From positions 1 through 37,868 of the forward strand of contig JAKABB010000018.1 in the NCBI GenBank assembly GCA_021802045.1: a stretch of DNA of 37,868 nucleotides, written 5' to 3'. Below the pieces are notes generated by a model, which saw only the letters and a program-made list of their open reading frames with translations, ran no database searches and had not been told where the DNA came from. The position numbers and the translations under genes were made by a program. The DNA comes from a bacterium (GTDB taxonomy: Bacteria; Chloroflexota; Dormibacteria; Aeolococcales; Bog-877). Below are positions 31,016 to 37,868 of the stretch, one piece after another; position 1 is the stretch's first letter; each line of letters begins with the position of its first letter.

Positions 31016-31873
31016 GTGGCGACCAACGAGTTCCGGGCCAGCGGCGACCTCGCGGCCCCGCTCCGGGCGCCGCGGACCGGCGCCTGGGCCCGCAACCGGG
31101 AACTGCTGGGCGAGCTGGTGCGTCGCGACGTGCAGGCGCGCTACCGCGGCTCGGTGCTGGGCATCCTGTGGTCCCTCTTCAACCCACTGGTGTTCATGGT
31201 CGTCTACACCGTGGTCTTCTCGCACTTCGCCAACCTGCACTTCCAGGGAAAGTCCTACCCCGCCTACATCATCGCCGGGCTCCTGGCCTGGAACTTCTTC
31301 TCCCAGGGGCTGAGCTCGGCCACCTCCAGCATCGTCAGCAACGCCGGGCTGGTGCGCAAGGTGTCCTTCTCCTGGGTCCTGCTGACCGTCTCCTCGGTGC
31401 TGGCGGCGCTGGTCAACTACCTGATCAGCCTGGTGCTGCTCATCCCCTTCTTCATCATCTTCCACCTGGTCCCGGGATGGCCCCTGCTCCTGCTCCCGGT
31501 CCTGGTGCTGGTGACCTTCGCCCTGGTCTTGGGCCTGGGGCTGGTGCTGGCCGCGGGCAACGTGTTCTTCCGCGACCTGGAGTACCTGGTCACGGTGGTG
31601 ACCCTGGTCTGGTTCTACCTCACGCCGATCATCTACCAGCTGTCGCTGGTCTACCAGCACGACCACGGCACCCTGGGCCGGACCTTCGGCCTCCTGGTCA
31701 AGCTCAACCCCATGACCTGGATCGTCACCGCCCAGCAGGATGTCATCGAGGCCAACCAGTGGCCCCAGCACTGGCACGGGCTGCTCTACGCGGTGGCCAT
31801 GGCCGCCGTGGCGGTGGCGGTCGGCGTTGGCGTCTTCGGCCGGGTCCGGCGGCGCTTCGCGGAGGAGGTCTGA
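31016..31873 (+). CDS. ABC-2 type polysaccharide exporter permease (Wzm-like)
   Basis: The 285-residue membrane half of a glycan exporter that moves a lipid-linked polymer across the membrane. ELVRRDVQARYRGSVLGILW is the amphipathic coupling helix typical of Wzm/TagG permeases. Six membrane segments follow, including FNPLVFMVVYTVVFSHF, YIIAGLLAWNFFSQGL, VLAALVNYLISLVLLIPFF and YLVTVVTLVWFYLTPIIY, with NPMTWIVTAQQDVI before the last. GTG 31016 is positioned by TAGACT. It overlaps the ATPase gene as TGATG and is first of a four-gene coupled operon (permease, ATPase, glycosyltransferase, S66 peptidase). Confidence 0.94.
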   Translation: MATNEFRASGDLAAPLRAPRTGAWARNRELLGELVRRDVQARYRGSVLGILWSLFNPLVFMVVYTVVFSHFANLHFQGKSYPAYIIAGLLAWNFFSQGLSSATSSIVSNAGLVRKVSFSWVLLTVSSVLAALVNYLISLVLLIPFFIIFHLVPGWPLLLLPVLVLVTFALVLGLGLVLAAGNVFFRDLEYLVTVVTLVWFYLTPIIYQLSLVYQHDHGTLGRTFGLLVKLNPMTWIVTAQQDVIEANQWPQHWHGLLYAVAMAAVAVAVGVGVFGRVRRRFAEEV

Positions 31874-33102
31874 TGGCCGGGCCGGCGGTGCGGGTCACCG
31901 GGCTGGGCAAGCGCTTTCGCCTCTACCACCAGCGGAATCAGACCCTGAAGCAGGTGCTGGTCCACCGTGGTCGCGGCCGCTACGAGGACTTCTGGGCCGT
32001 GCGCGACGCCAGCTTCGAGGTGCCGGTGGGGGCCACCCTGGGGATCATCGGGGAGAACGGGTCTGGCAAGTCCACCCTGCTGCGCTGCATCGCCGGCATC
32101 CTGGTGGCGGACCAGGGCTCGGTCCACGTCGACGGGCGCCTGGCCGCGCTCCTGGAGGTGGGGGCCGGGTTCCATCCCGAGTACAGCGGCCGCGAGAACA
32201 TCTATCTCAACGGGGCCCTGCTGGGACTGCCGCGCCGGTACATCCGGCGGGTGTTCGACGACATCGTCGGTTTCGCCGAGCTGGACCGGTTCATCGACAA
32301 CCCGGTCAAGACCTACTCCTCGGGCATGTACGTGCGCCTGGGCTTCTCCATCGCCGTCCACCTGGACCCCGACATCCTGGTGGTGGACGAGGTGCTGGCC
32401 GTGGGCGACGCGGCCTTCCAGCGCCGCTGCATGGACCGCATCAGTCAGTTCCGGTCGGAGGGCCGGACCCTCATCTTCGTCTCCCACGGCCTGGAGTCGG
32501 TGCGGGAGACCTGTGACACCGCCATCTGGCTGGATGGGGGCCGGATGCGCGAGATGGGGGCGGTCGAACCGGTGCTGGGCCAGTACGTGGCCGAGGTCAA
32601 CGCCCGCGAGGCCATCCGCCTGGAGCTGGAGACCCGCGCCCGCCCGCCCCTCCCCGGAGGACGGGCCGGGGTGGGGGTCACGGGCATCCGCTTCATCGGC
32701 CCGGACGGCCCGGCAACGGTCTTCCGCACCGGGGACCCCTTCGCGGTCGAGATCAGCTACGAGTCCCCGCAGCCGCTGACGGGCCCGCGCTTCTTCGTCG
32801 GCTTCGTGCGCGAGGACGGGGTCACCGTCCTGACCGTCCCCACCGATGACAGCGAGTTGGAGGAGGCGGTCCTGCCGGCGCGGGGCGTGGTCCGGCTGGC
32901 CATGCCGGCGCTGCCCCTGCTCGATGGCCTGTTCCAGGTGACGGTGGGGATCGCCGAGATCCGCACCGAGGAGTGGTACACCCTGCTCGACCGCGTCTAC
33001 GCCTTCCGGGTCGTCACCGACCAGCGGCCCGAGCGGGGCGTGGCCCTCCTGGGCCAGCGCTGGGAGCTGCCGGAGCTGGCCCCCGCCCCGGTGCGGGCGT
33101 GA
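31873..33102 (+). CDS. ABC exporter ATPase with carbohydrate-binding C-terminal domain (Wzt-like)
   Basis: The 409-residue ATPase partner of the permease. Residues 1 to about 250 are the nucleotide-binding domain: Walker A GENGSGKST (60-68), an HPEYSGRENIYLNG segment typical of Wzt/TagH, signature TYSSGMYVRL, Walker B ILVVDEVLAVGD and the switch His in FVSHG. Residues from about 270 resemble the Wzt C-terminal domain, a jelly-roll that recognises the capped glycan end before export (VGVTGIRFIGPDGP, FAVEISYESPQPL, FFVGFVREDGVTV, GLFQVTVGI). Such a domain implies that chain length is set by a terminal modification. ATG 31873 overlaps the permease stop; its own stop overlaps the next gene as GTGA. 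Confidence 0.95.
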   Translation: MAGPAVRVTGLGKRFRLYHQRNQTLKQVLVHRGRGRYEDFWAVRDASFEVPVGATLGIIGENGSGKSTLLRCIAGILVADQGSVHVDGRLAALLEVGAGFHPEYSGRENIYLNGALLGLPRRYIRRVFDDIVGFAELDRFIDNPVKTYSSGMYVRLGFSIAVHLDPDILVVDEVLAVGDAAFQRRCMDRISQFRSEGRTLIFVSHGLESVRETCDTAIWLDGGRMREMGAVEPVLGQYVAEVNAREAIRLELETRARPPLPGGRAGVGVTGIRFIGPDGPATVFRTGDPFAVEISYESPQPLTGPRFFVGFVREDGVTVLTVPTDDSELEEAVLPARGVVRLAMPALPLLDGLFQVTVGIAEIRTEEWYTLLDRVYAFRVVTDQRPERGVALLGQRWELPELAPAPVRA

Positions 33103-34502
33103 CCGAGGGCCCGGTCGGCTGGAGGCCGCCGCCCCTGGTCAGCGTGATCGTGCTGACCTACGAGCCCGAGGAGGCCATGCTCATGCGCTGCCTCGATTCG
33201 GTGCTGGCCTCGACCCATCAGCCCCTGGAGGTGGTGCTGGTCGACAACGGGTCGAGCAACGGGGTGGCGGCCCTCCTGGCGGCGACGCGACCGGAGATCC
33301 GCTTCCGGGCGCTGGATCGCAACCTGGGCTTCGCCGAGGGCATCAACCGCGGGGTGGAGATGAGCCGGGGGGCCCTCTGCCTCCTGCTCAACCCGGACAC
33401 CGAGATCGAGCCGGACACCGTCCGGCGCCTGGTCGCCGCCGCCGCCCGGCGCCCGGGCGCGGTCGCCTTCGCGCCCAAGATGCTGCTGGCGGGGGACCGC
33501 GAGATCATCGACTCCATCGGCATCATCATGGGGCCCACCGGGGCCGCCGCCCAGCGCGGGCTGGGGCAGGTCGATCTCGGTCAGCTCGATCGCGAGGGCC
33601 CGGTCTTCGGGGTCTGCTTCGGGGCCGCCCTGGTCCGGCGCGAGGCCTTCGCCCCGGAACGGGTGGGGCCGTTGGAGGCGCGCTTCTTCATGTTCTACGA
33701 GGACGTGGAGTGGTCCCTGCGGGCCGGCATCCGGGGCGAGACCTTCTGGGCCGTGCCCGAGGCCCGGGTCTACCACGTGCACTCGGCCAGCACCCGCCAG
33801 CGTCCCCCCGGGTTCAAGTTCCGCCTGATCCAGCGCAACCTGATGCTGACCGCGGGCACCCATCTCGAGGCCCGCCGTGCCCTGCGGATCTGGCTCCGAC
33901 GCACCGCGTGGCTGGGCCGGAACGCCCTGCGCGGCCGCCATCCCGGCGCCTCCCTGCGCGCCGCGGCCGAGGCCTGGCTGGCGATCCCCACCCTGATGGC
34001 GGCCCGGCGCGCCCAGCAGCGCCGGCGGGTGCGGACGGACGAGGCCCTCTTCCGCTTCGCCGTGGGCGAGCGGACCCACTTCGACGCTGACACCTACCAG
34101 CCGACGTTCACCTGGGGGGCGGTGGTCGACGCGCTGCGGTGGCTGGCGCTCACCACCGGGGAGGCGCGCTGGGAGCGGGCCCACCAGTACGCGGAGACCG
34201 TCGCCCAGACCACGATGCAGTTCCAGCCGGCCCTGGCCCTGGCGGGGCTGCGGCGGATCGCGGACCCGCTGCCGCCAGCCCTGGTGCGGCTGGTCAGCGG
34301 CATCCCGGCCTTCGCGGGCGCGGAGATCGTCCCCCTCTCCCCGCCGGCGGTGGCCCCGGAGGCGCCGGGTGCCGGCCCACCCCCGGCCCCGTCGGGCGGG
34401 GGCGGATCGGAGCCGGGGCCGGAGGCCACCCGCTCGGCGTCCGGGGACGCCGAGGGCCAGGCGGTGGCGGCCCCTGGCGCCGGGGCACCACCCGCGCGGT
34501 GA
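33099..34502 (+). CDS. Glycosyltransferase family 2 with long C-terminal extension
   Basis: A 467-residue protein. Residues 12 to about 245 are the GT2 domain: VSVIVLTYEPEEAMLMRCLD, VVLVDNGSSNG, DRNLGFAEGINRGVEM, LLLNPDTEIEPDT with the metal-binding Asp, VCFGAALVRREAF and FMFYEDVEWSLRAGIRG. A basic helical region (RRALRIWLRRTAWLGRNALR) may lie at the membrane surface. The last 70 or so residues are Pro/Gly/Ala-rich and probably disordered. GTG 33099 overlaps the ATPase stop and the gene overlaps the S66 peptidase start as GTGA, so it is tied to glycan export. The transferred sugar is unknown. Confidence 0.92.
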   Translation: MTEGPVGWRPPPLVSVIVLTYEPEEAMLMRCLDSVLASTHQPLEVVLVDNGSSNGVAALLAATRPEIRFRALDRNLGFAEGINRGVEMSRGALCLLLNPDTEIEPDTVRRLVAAAARRPGAVAFAPKMLLAGDREIIDSIGIIMGPTGAAAQRGLGQVDLGQLDREGPVFGVCFGAALVRREAFAPERVGPLEARFFMFYEDVEWSLRAGIRGETFWAVPEARVYHVHSASTRQRPPGFKFRLIQRNLMLTAGTHLEARRALRIWLRRTAWLGRNALRGRHPGASLRAAAEAWLAIPTLMAARRAQQRRRVRTDEALFRFAVGERTHFDADTYQPTFTWGAVVDALRWLALTTGEARWERAHQYAETVAQTTMQFQPALALAGLRRIADPLPPALVRLVSGIPAFAGAEIVPLSPPAVAPEAPGAGPPPAPSGGGGSEPGPEATRSASGDAEGQAVAAPGAGAPPAR

Positions 34503-35581
34503 GCCCCGCGCCGCCGCCACGGGCCGCGGGCGAACTGGGCCGGCGGCCGCGATTCACCTACCCGCCCAAGCCGCGCCCGGGCGACCGGGTGGCGGTGCTC
34601 TCCCCGTCCTGGGCCGGGCCGGCGATGCACCCCGCCGTCTTCGAGCGGGGCCTGGGCCGGCTGCGCGCGGACTTCGGACTGGTGCCGGTCGAGTACCCGA
34701 CCACCCGCCAGTTGGGTGCGTCGCCGGCCGAGCGGGCCCGCGACATCCACGCCGCCTTCACCGATCCCAGCGTGCGTGCGATCCTGGCCAGCATCGGCGG
34801 CGAGGACCAGCTGAAAGTCCTGCGGCACCTGGACCCGGAGCTGCTGCGGGCCCATCCCAAGCCGTTCTTCGGGTACAGCGACAACACCAACCTGCTGATC
34901 TACCTGTGGAACGCCGGGCTCGTCGCCTACCACGGCGGGTCGGTGATGGTGCAGTTCGGTCGCGCCGGCCGCATGCACCCGGTGACCGCGGCCTCGCTGC
35001 GGGCGGCCCTCTTCGGCTCCGGGCTCGTGCCCCTGACCCCGCCGGCGGAGTTCACCGACGAGGAGGTCGACTGGTCCGACGCGGCGGCGCCGGAGCCCAC
35101 GATGCGGCCCTCGGACGGATGGGGCTGGGACGGCCCGCCGGTCACCGTCGCTGGCCCCGCCTGGGGCGGGTCGCTGGAGATCGTGGACTTCCACCTGCGG
35201 GCCGGGCGCCACCTGCTGGACCCGGAGGCCTACACCGGTGCGGTGCTGCTCCTGGAGACCTCCGAGGAGACGCCGCCCGCCACCTACGTCTACCGGGTCC
35301 TGATGGGGATGGGCCAGCGCGGCCTGCTGGAGCGGTTCGGCGCGGTCCTGGTGGGCCGTCCCAAGGCGTGGTCGTTCGAGCAGCCCCGCTCGAGGGAGGA
35401 GGGGGCGCGCTACGCCGCGGAGCAGCGGGCGGCCGTCCAGCGCGCGCTCCGGGAGTACAGCCCCCACGCGCCGGTCGTCTTCGACGTCGACTTCGGGCAC
35501 ACCGACCCCCAGCTGGTGGTCCCGAGTGGGGGCACGGTCATCGTCGACGGGGCCCGCCGGGAGGTCCGGGTCACCTACTGA
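34499..35581 (+). CDS. LD-carboxypeptidase family protein (peptidase S66)
   Basis: A 360-residue serine peptidase of the S66 family (LdcA/MccF), which cleaves LD-linked peptidoglycan tetrapeptides or releases acyl groups from microcin-like nucleotides. Features: KPRPGDRVAVLSPSWAG at the N-terminus, AFTDPSVRAILASIGGED, the nucleophile Ser127 in FFGYSDNTNLL, a catalytic Glu in the LETSEETPP region and the His in DVDFGHTDPQ. The insertion-rich middle and EEVDWSD segment are closer to MccF than to LdcA. GTG 34499 overlaps the preceding stop. No signal peptide is seen, so it should act in the cytoplasm on recycled wall peptides or on an inhibitor. Confidence 0.92.
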   Translation: MSPAPPPRAAGELGRRPRFTYPPKPRPGDRVAVLSPSWAGPAMHPAVFERGLGRLRADFGLVPVEYPTTRQLGASPAERARDIHAAFTDPSVRAILASIGGEDQLKVLRHLDPELLRAHPKPFFGYSDNTNLLIYLWNAGLVAYHGGSVMVQFGRAGRMHPVTAASLRAALFGSGLVPLTPPAEFTDEEVDWSDAAAPEPTMRPSDGWGWDGPPVTVAGPAWGGSLEIVDFHLRAGRHLLDPEAYTGAVLLLETSEETPPATYVYRVLMGMGQRGLLERFGAVLVGRPKAWSFEQPRSREEGARYAAEQRAAVQRALREYSPHAPVVFDVDFGHTDPQLVVPSGGTVIVDGARREVRVTY

Positions 35582-35633
35582 CCAGGGGGGGCGGACCGGC
35601 GCGCCGTCCGCCCGCCGGCGCTAGGCCGCGCGC

Positions 35634-36161
35634 ATGGTCAGCCGGCGGGCGGTGGTGGCGGGCGGGCTCCTGTCCCTGTCCCTGGCGGCCTCGGCGGTCG
35701 GGCTGGGGGCGCCGCCGGCATGGCGGGCCGGCGGCGGGGGGCCGCCCGCCCGCCCGCCGGCCACCACCCTGGTCACGGTGAGGCTGCTCCCGCTCGCGCG
35801 CTGCGCCGCGAACCACTGCCGGGCCCCGCGGTCACTCCGGGGGCTCCGGGCGCAGGCGCTGGTCGAGACCCTGTTCCGCAGGCCCGGCAAGTCGTTCGGC
35901 GGGGCCGGCGCGGCACCGCCCGTCCTCGTGGGGCGGGATGGCCGCTTCTGGGTGCGCCTCCGTCCCGGTTGCTATCAGATCGCGGTGGTGCCGGACTACG
36001 CCGGCGGGGGCGCGCCGGACATCCTGCCCCTGTTCCCGTACGAGCTGCGGGTGGGGCCGGGCAGGCCGGAGACCGTCGGACTGCGCCCGACGTGGGCACC
36101 GCCCGCCTTCCCCTGCCGATCGTCGTCGGGGGCTCCCGAGAGCCGACCCGCGCCCGCCTGA
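35634..36161 (+). CDS. Secreted protein of unknown function, twin-arginine-like signal (paralogue 1)
   Basis: A 175-residue protein beginning VSRRAVVAGGLLSLSLAASAVG, a twin-arginine-like export signal, followed by a Gly/Pro/Ala linker. The mature part has a C-x4-C pair (RCAANHCRAP), then RFWVRLRPGCYQIAVVP and FPYELRVGPGRPETVGLRP, suggesting a small beta-rich domain with three conserved cysteines. It is a tandem paralogue of the next gene. ATG 35634 lies 6 nt after TAGGCC, a weakened version of the TACGCT box at the paralogue, so expression may be low. No known family is recognised. An envelope or secreted role is inferred from the signal only. Confidence 0.7.
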   Translation: MVSRRAVVAGGLLSLSLAASAVGLGAPPAWRAGGGGPPARPPATTLVTVRLLPLARCAANHCRAPRSLRGLRAQALVETLFRRPGKSFGGAGAAPPVLVGRDGRFWVRLRPGCYQIAVVPDYAGGGAPDILPLFPYELRVGPGRPETVGLRPTWAPPAFPCRSSSGAPESRPAPA

Positions 36162-36214
36162 CGGCCGGGCGCGTCGGCGGCCGGCGAGGGCGTCGGCGGC
36201 GCTCGGCCTGGTGC

Positions 36215-36220
36215 TACGCT
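36215..36220 (+). promoter_or_regulatory. TGC-TACGCT box, leaderless start of paralogue 2
   Basis: TACGCT preceded by GTGC, ending 7 nt before ATG 36228. Identical to the element before moaD-moaE. Confidence 0.6.
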
Positions 36221-36227
36221 GCGCGGC

Positions 36228-36764
36228 ATGGTCACCCGGCGGGCGGTGGTGGCGGGCGGGCTCCTGTCCCTCGCCCTGGGGGCCTCGGCGGTCGGGCTGG
36301 GGGCACCGCCGGCATCGCGGGCCGGCGGTGGCCGGCCGGCCGCCCGCCCGCCGGCCACCACCCTGGTCCTCGGCACGCTGCTGCCGGCCGCTCGCTGCCA
36401 GCCCAGCCCCTGCCGCGAGCCGCTGGGGCTCCGGCGGCTCAGGTGGAAGGTGTGGTTCTACGCGCAAACGGGCGCGTCCGGCCCGGCGCCCATCGCTGAG
36501 GCCGGTGTGCCGGCGGCGATGCTGGGGCGGAACCAGACCTTCCGGATCCGCCTGCGTCCGGGGTGCTACGGGCTCTCGGTCATGCCGTACTTCCCAAGTG
36601 GCAACTCTCCGGGCCTGCTGTTCCAGTTCGACTACCAGCTGCGGGTGGGGCCGCGGAGCCCGGAGACGGTGGCGCTGCGGCCACTGCCGATGGGGGCCCC
36701 GGGCCCCTGTGCGTCGCCGGCCCCGGGCCCGGCCCGGCCCGGGAGCGGGTCCGCCCCGGCCTGA
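36228..36764 (+). CDS. Secreted protein of unknown function, twin-arginine-like signal (paralogue 2)
   Basis: A 178-residue paralogue of the preceding gene. The signal VTRRAVVAGGLLSLALGAS and the linker are almost identical to paralogue 1 at the DNA level (about six mismatches in the first 100 bases). The mature part keeps the C-x4-C pair (RCQPSPCREP), FRIRLRPGCYGLSVMP and FDYQLRVGPRSPETVALRP but differs strongly in between (KVWFYAQTGASGPAPIAEAG). ATG 36228 directly follows a good TACGCT box. The tail is Pro/Gly/Ala-rich. Function is unknown; the pair probably arose by tandem duplication with later gene conversion of the 5' end. Confidence 0.75.
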   Translation: MVTRRAVVAGGLLSLALGASAVGLGAPPASRAGGGRPAARPPATTLVLGTLLPAARCQPSPCREPLGLRRLRWKVWFYAQTGASGPAPIAEAGVPAAMLGRNQTFRIRLRPGCYGLSVMPYFPSGNSPGLLFQFDYQLRVGPRSPETVALRPLPMGAPGPCASPAPGPARPGSGSAPA

Positions 36765-36767
36765 CAC

Positions 36768-37775
36768 CTACGGGGGCGCGCTGGAGCCGCGCACGACCAG
36801 GGTGGCGTCGAAGACGGCTCGCCGAGGGCGGCGGTCGCCCGGCGCGGCGATGGCCGCGAGCAGGATCTCGGTGGCGCGGCGGGCCATCTCCCGCGCGGGC
36901 TGGTGGACGGTGGTCAGCGGCGGTGACGTGTAGGCGGCCAGGTGGATGTCGTCAAAGCCCACCACCGACAGGTCCCCGGGGACCCCGATGCCCCGGGCCC
37001 GCAGGGCGGCCATGGCCCCGATGGCCATGAGGTCGTTGGCCACGAAGATCGCCGTCGGCGCGGGGCCGGGGTGCTCCAGCAGCCGCAGGGCGGCCGCGTA
37101 CCCGCCGTCCTCGGTGAGGTCCCCGGCGATCACGGCCGCGCGATCGGGCCGGAGCCCCGCCTCGCGCAGGGCCAGCTGGTAGCCCTCCCGGCGCGCGGCC
37201 CCGACCCGCAGCGCCGGCGGGCCCGCGATGTGGGCGATGTGGCGGTGGCCCAGGGCCAGGAGGTGCTGGGTGGCCAGACGCGCCCCCTGGCGGTGGTTGA
37301 CGTGGACCTGGCTGGCCCGGCGCAGGTCCATGCTGCGGTCGAGGCAGACCACCGGCAGGTCGGGGCCGAGGACCTGCTCCGTCCGGGCCCGGGGGAGCGT
37401 GAGCCCGATGGCCAGCAGGCCGTCCACCTGCTGGCCCCGCAGCATGGTGAGGTAGCGCGCCTCCTTGTCGGGGTCACCGGCGGTCTCGCAGAGGATCAGG
37501 GTGTAGCCGTCCTCGTCGGCCACCAGCTGCACACCCTTGACCAGCTCGGGGAAGAACGGGTTGGTGATGTCGGGCAGCAGCAGGGCCACGGTGCGCGTGT
37601 GCCCGACGGCCAGGCTGCGGGCCAGGGCGTTGGGTCGGTAGCCCAGCTCGCGGATCGCGTCCGCCACCCGCTGCCGGGTCGCCGGGGAGACGCGCGCCCC
37701 TCCGGCGACGACCCGCGAAACGGTGGCGGTGGACACCCCGGCCTGCTGGGCGACGTCGTAGATCGTCCCCGGCAC
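36768..37775 (-). CDS. LacI-family transcriptional regulator
   Basis: A 335-residue sugar-type repressor. Residues 1 to about 55 are the LacI helix-turn-helix and hinge: TIYDVAQQAGVSTATVSRVV, VSPATRQRVADAIRELGYRPN and ALARSL. The rest is a periplasmic-binding-like effector domain: TVALLLPDITNPFFPELVKG, GDPDKEARYLTMLRGQQVDG, VVCLDRSMD, HIAHIAGPP, AIFVANDLMAIGAM and DLSVVGFDDIHLAAYTSPPLTTV. GTG 37775 has a GGAG upstream on the minus strand. Its effector and target are unknown: the downstream neighbours are convergent, and the genes it would control are probably beyond the right edge. It ends three bases after paralogue 2. Confidence 0.95.
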   Translation of the reverse strand: MPGTIYDVAQQAGVSTATVSRVVAGGARVSPATRQRVADAIRELGYRPNALARSLAVGHTRTVALLLPDITNPFFPELVKGVQLVADEDGYTLILCETAGDPDKEARYLTMLRGQQVDGLLAIGLTLPRARTEQVLGPDLPVVCLDRSMDLRRASQVHVNHRQGARLATQHLLALGHRHIAHIAGPPALRVGAARREGYQLALREAGLRPDRAAVIAGDLTEDGGYAAALRLLEHPGPAPTAIFVANDLMAIGAMAALRARGIGVPGDLSVVGFDDIHLAAYTSPPLTTVHQPAREMARRATEILLAAIAAPGDRRPRRAVFDATLVVRGSSAPP

Positions 37776-37868
37776 GGCTCAGCCGTCTCCGGGGGGGGCG
37801 GGGGGGCCTCGGGCCCGGCCCGCGTCAGCCCGCCGCGCGTGGCCACGCCGCGGGTCCGCGCGGGCCCG

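Noticed and set aside
37776..37868. Possible further gene or promoter at the right edge
   Set aside because: The last 93 bases are runs of G and C with no start codon or hexamer that can be supported; they only hold the presumed ribosome site of the LacI-family gene.

Overview
The window is very GC-rich. Several traits point to Actinomycetota or a nearby Terrabacteria lineage such as Chloroflexota or Dormibacterota: coenzyme F420 biosynthesis genes (cofC, cofD, cofE), a coproheme decarboxylase, and many genes whose start codon lies 6-9 nt after a TAnnnT hexamer (leaderless transcription). The sequence alone does not settle the phylum.

Region 1 (1-10680) is a type I-G (formerly I-U) CRISPR-Cas locus read entirely on the minus strand: cas3 (HD nuclease domain at the C-terminus), csx17 (large subunit), csb1 (Cas7), csb2 (Cas5-Cas6 fusion), a cas4-cas1 fusion, cas2, a leader of about 210 bp, then an array with 20 visible repeats that runs off the left edge. 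All cas genes overlap by 1-4 nt except for one 12-nt gap. By eye this block is less GC-rich than the rest of the window. Beyond cas3, 10681-11640 holds no convincing gene. It has strong hairpins, a perfect tandem 11-bp repeat and a tRNA-Phe-like sequence with a broken 3' part, which together look like the scar of an integration site.

Region 2 (11.7-22.8 kb) is housekeeping: a monofunctional transglycosylase, a thiolase, a cold-shock protein with a structured 5' leader and a translationally coupled unknown gene, a thioredoxin-TPR protein, two YtxH-like proteins, an A-type Fe-S carrier interrupted by an in-frame TAG, a receiver-like protein, an M20 amidohydrolase, a zinc ribbon, coproheme decarboxylase, a two-module ThyX homologue, a molybdopterin oxidoreductase, an intact A-type Fe-S carrier and a small membrane protein.

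Region 3 (22.8-35.6 kb) interleaves F420 and molybdenum cofactor genes with surface glycan genes. It has a polytopic membrane protein coupled to an FrhB-like flavo-Fe-S protein, cofD, two family-2 glycosyltransferases, cofC-cofE, a MoaD-MoaE fusion, then a coupled operon of an ABC-2 glycan exporter (permease and Wzt-like ATPase), a glycosyltransferase and an S66 LD-carboxypeptidase.

Region 4 (35.6-37.8 kb) has two tandem paralogues with twin-arginine-like signals and a convergent LacI-family regulator.

The observations most worth checking are: two adjacent near-identical spacers that differ by a synonymous serine codon swap; the leader palindromes; the window-wide leaderless promoter pattern; the amber-interrupted Fe-S carrier; the ThyX homologue with its signature split between modules; the tRNA-Phe/att-like scar; the FrhB-glycan pair; and the paralogues with almost identical signal regions.
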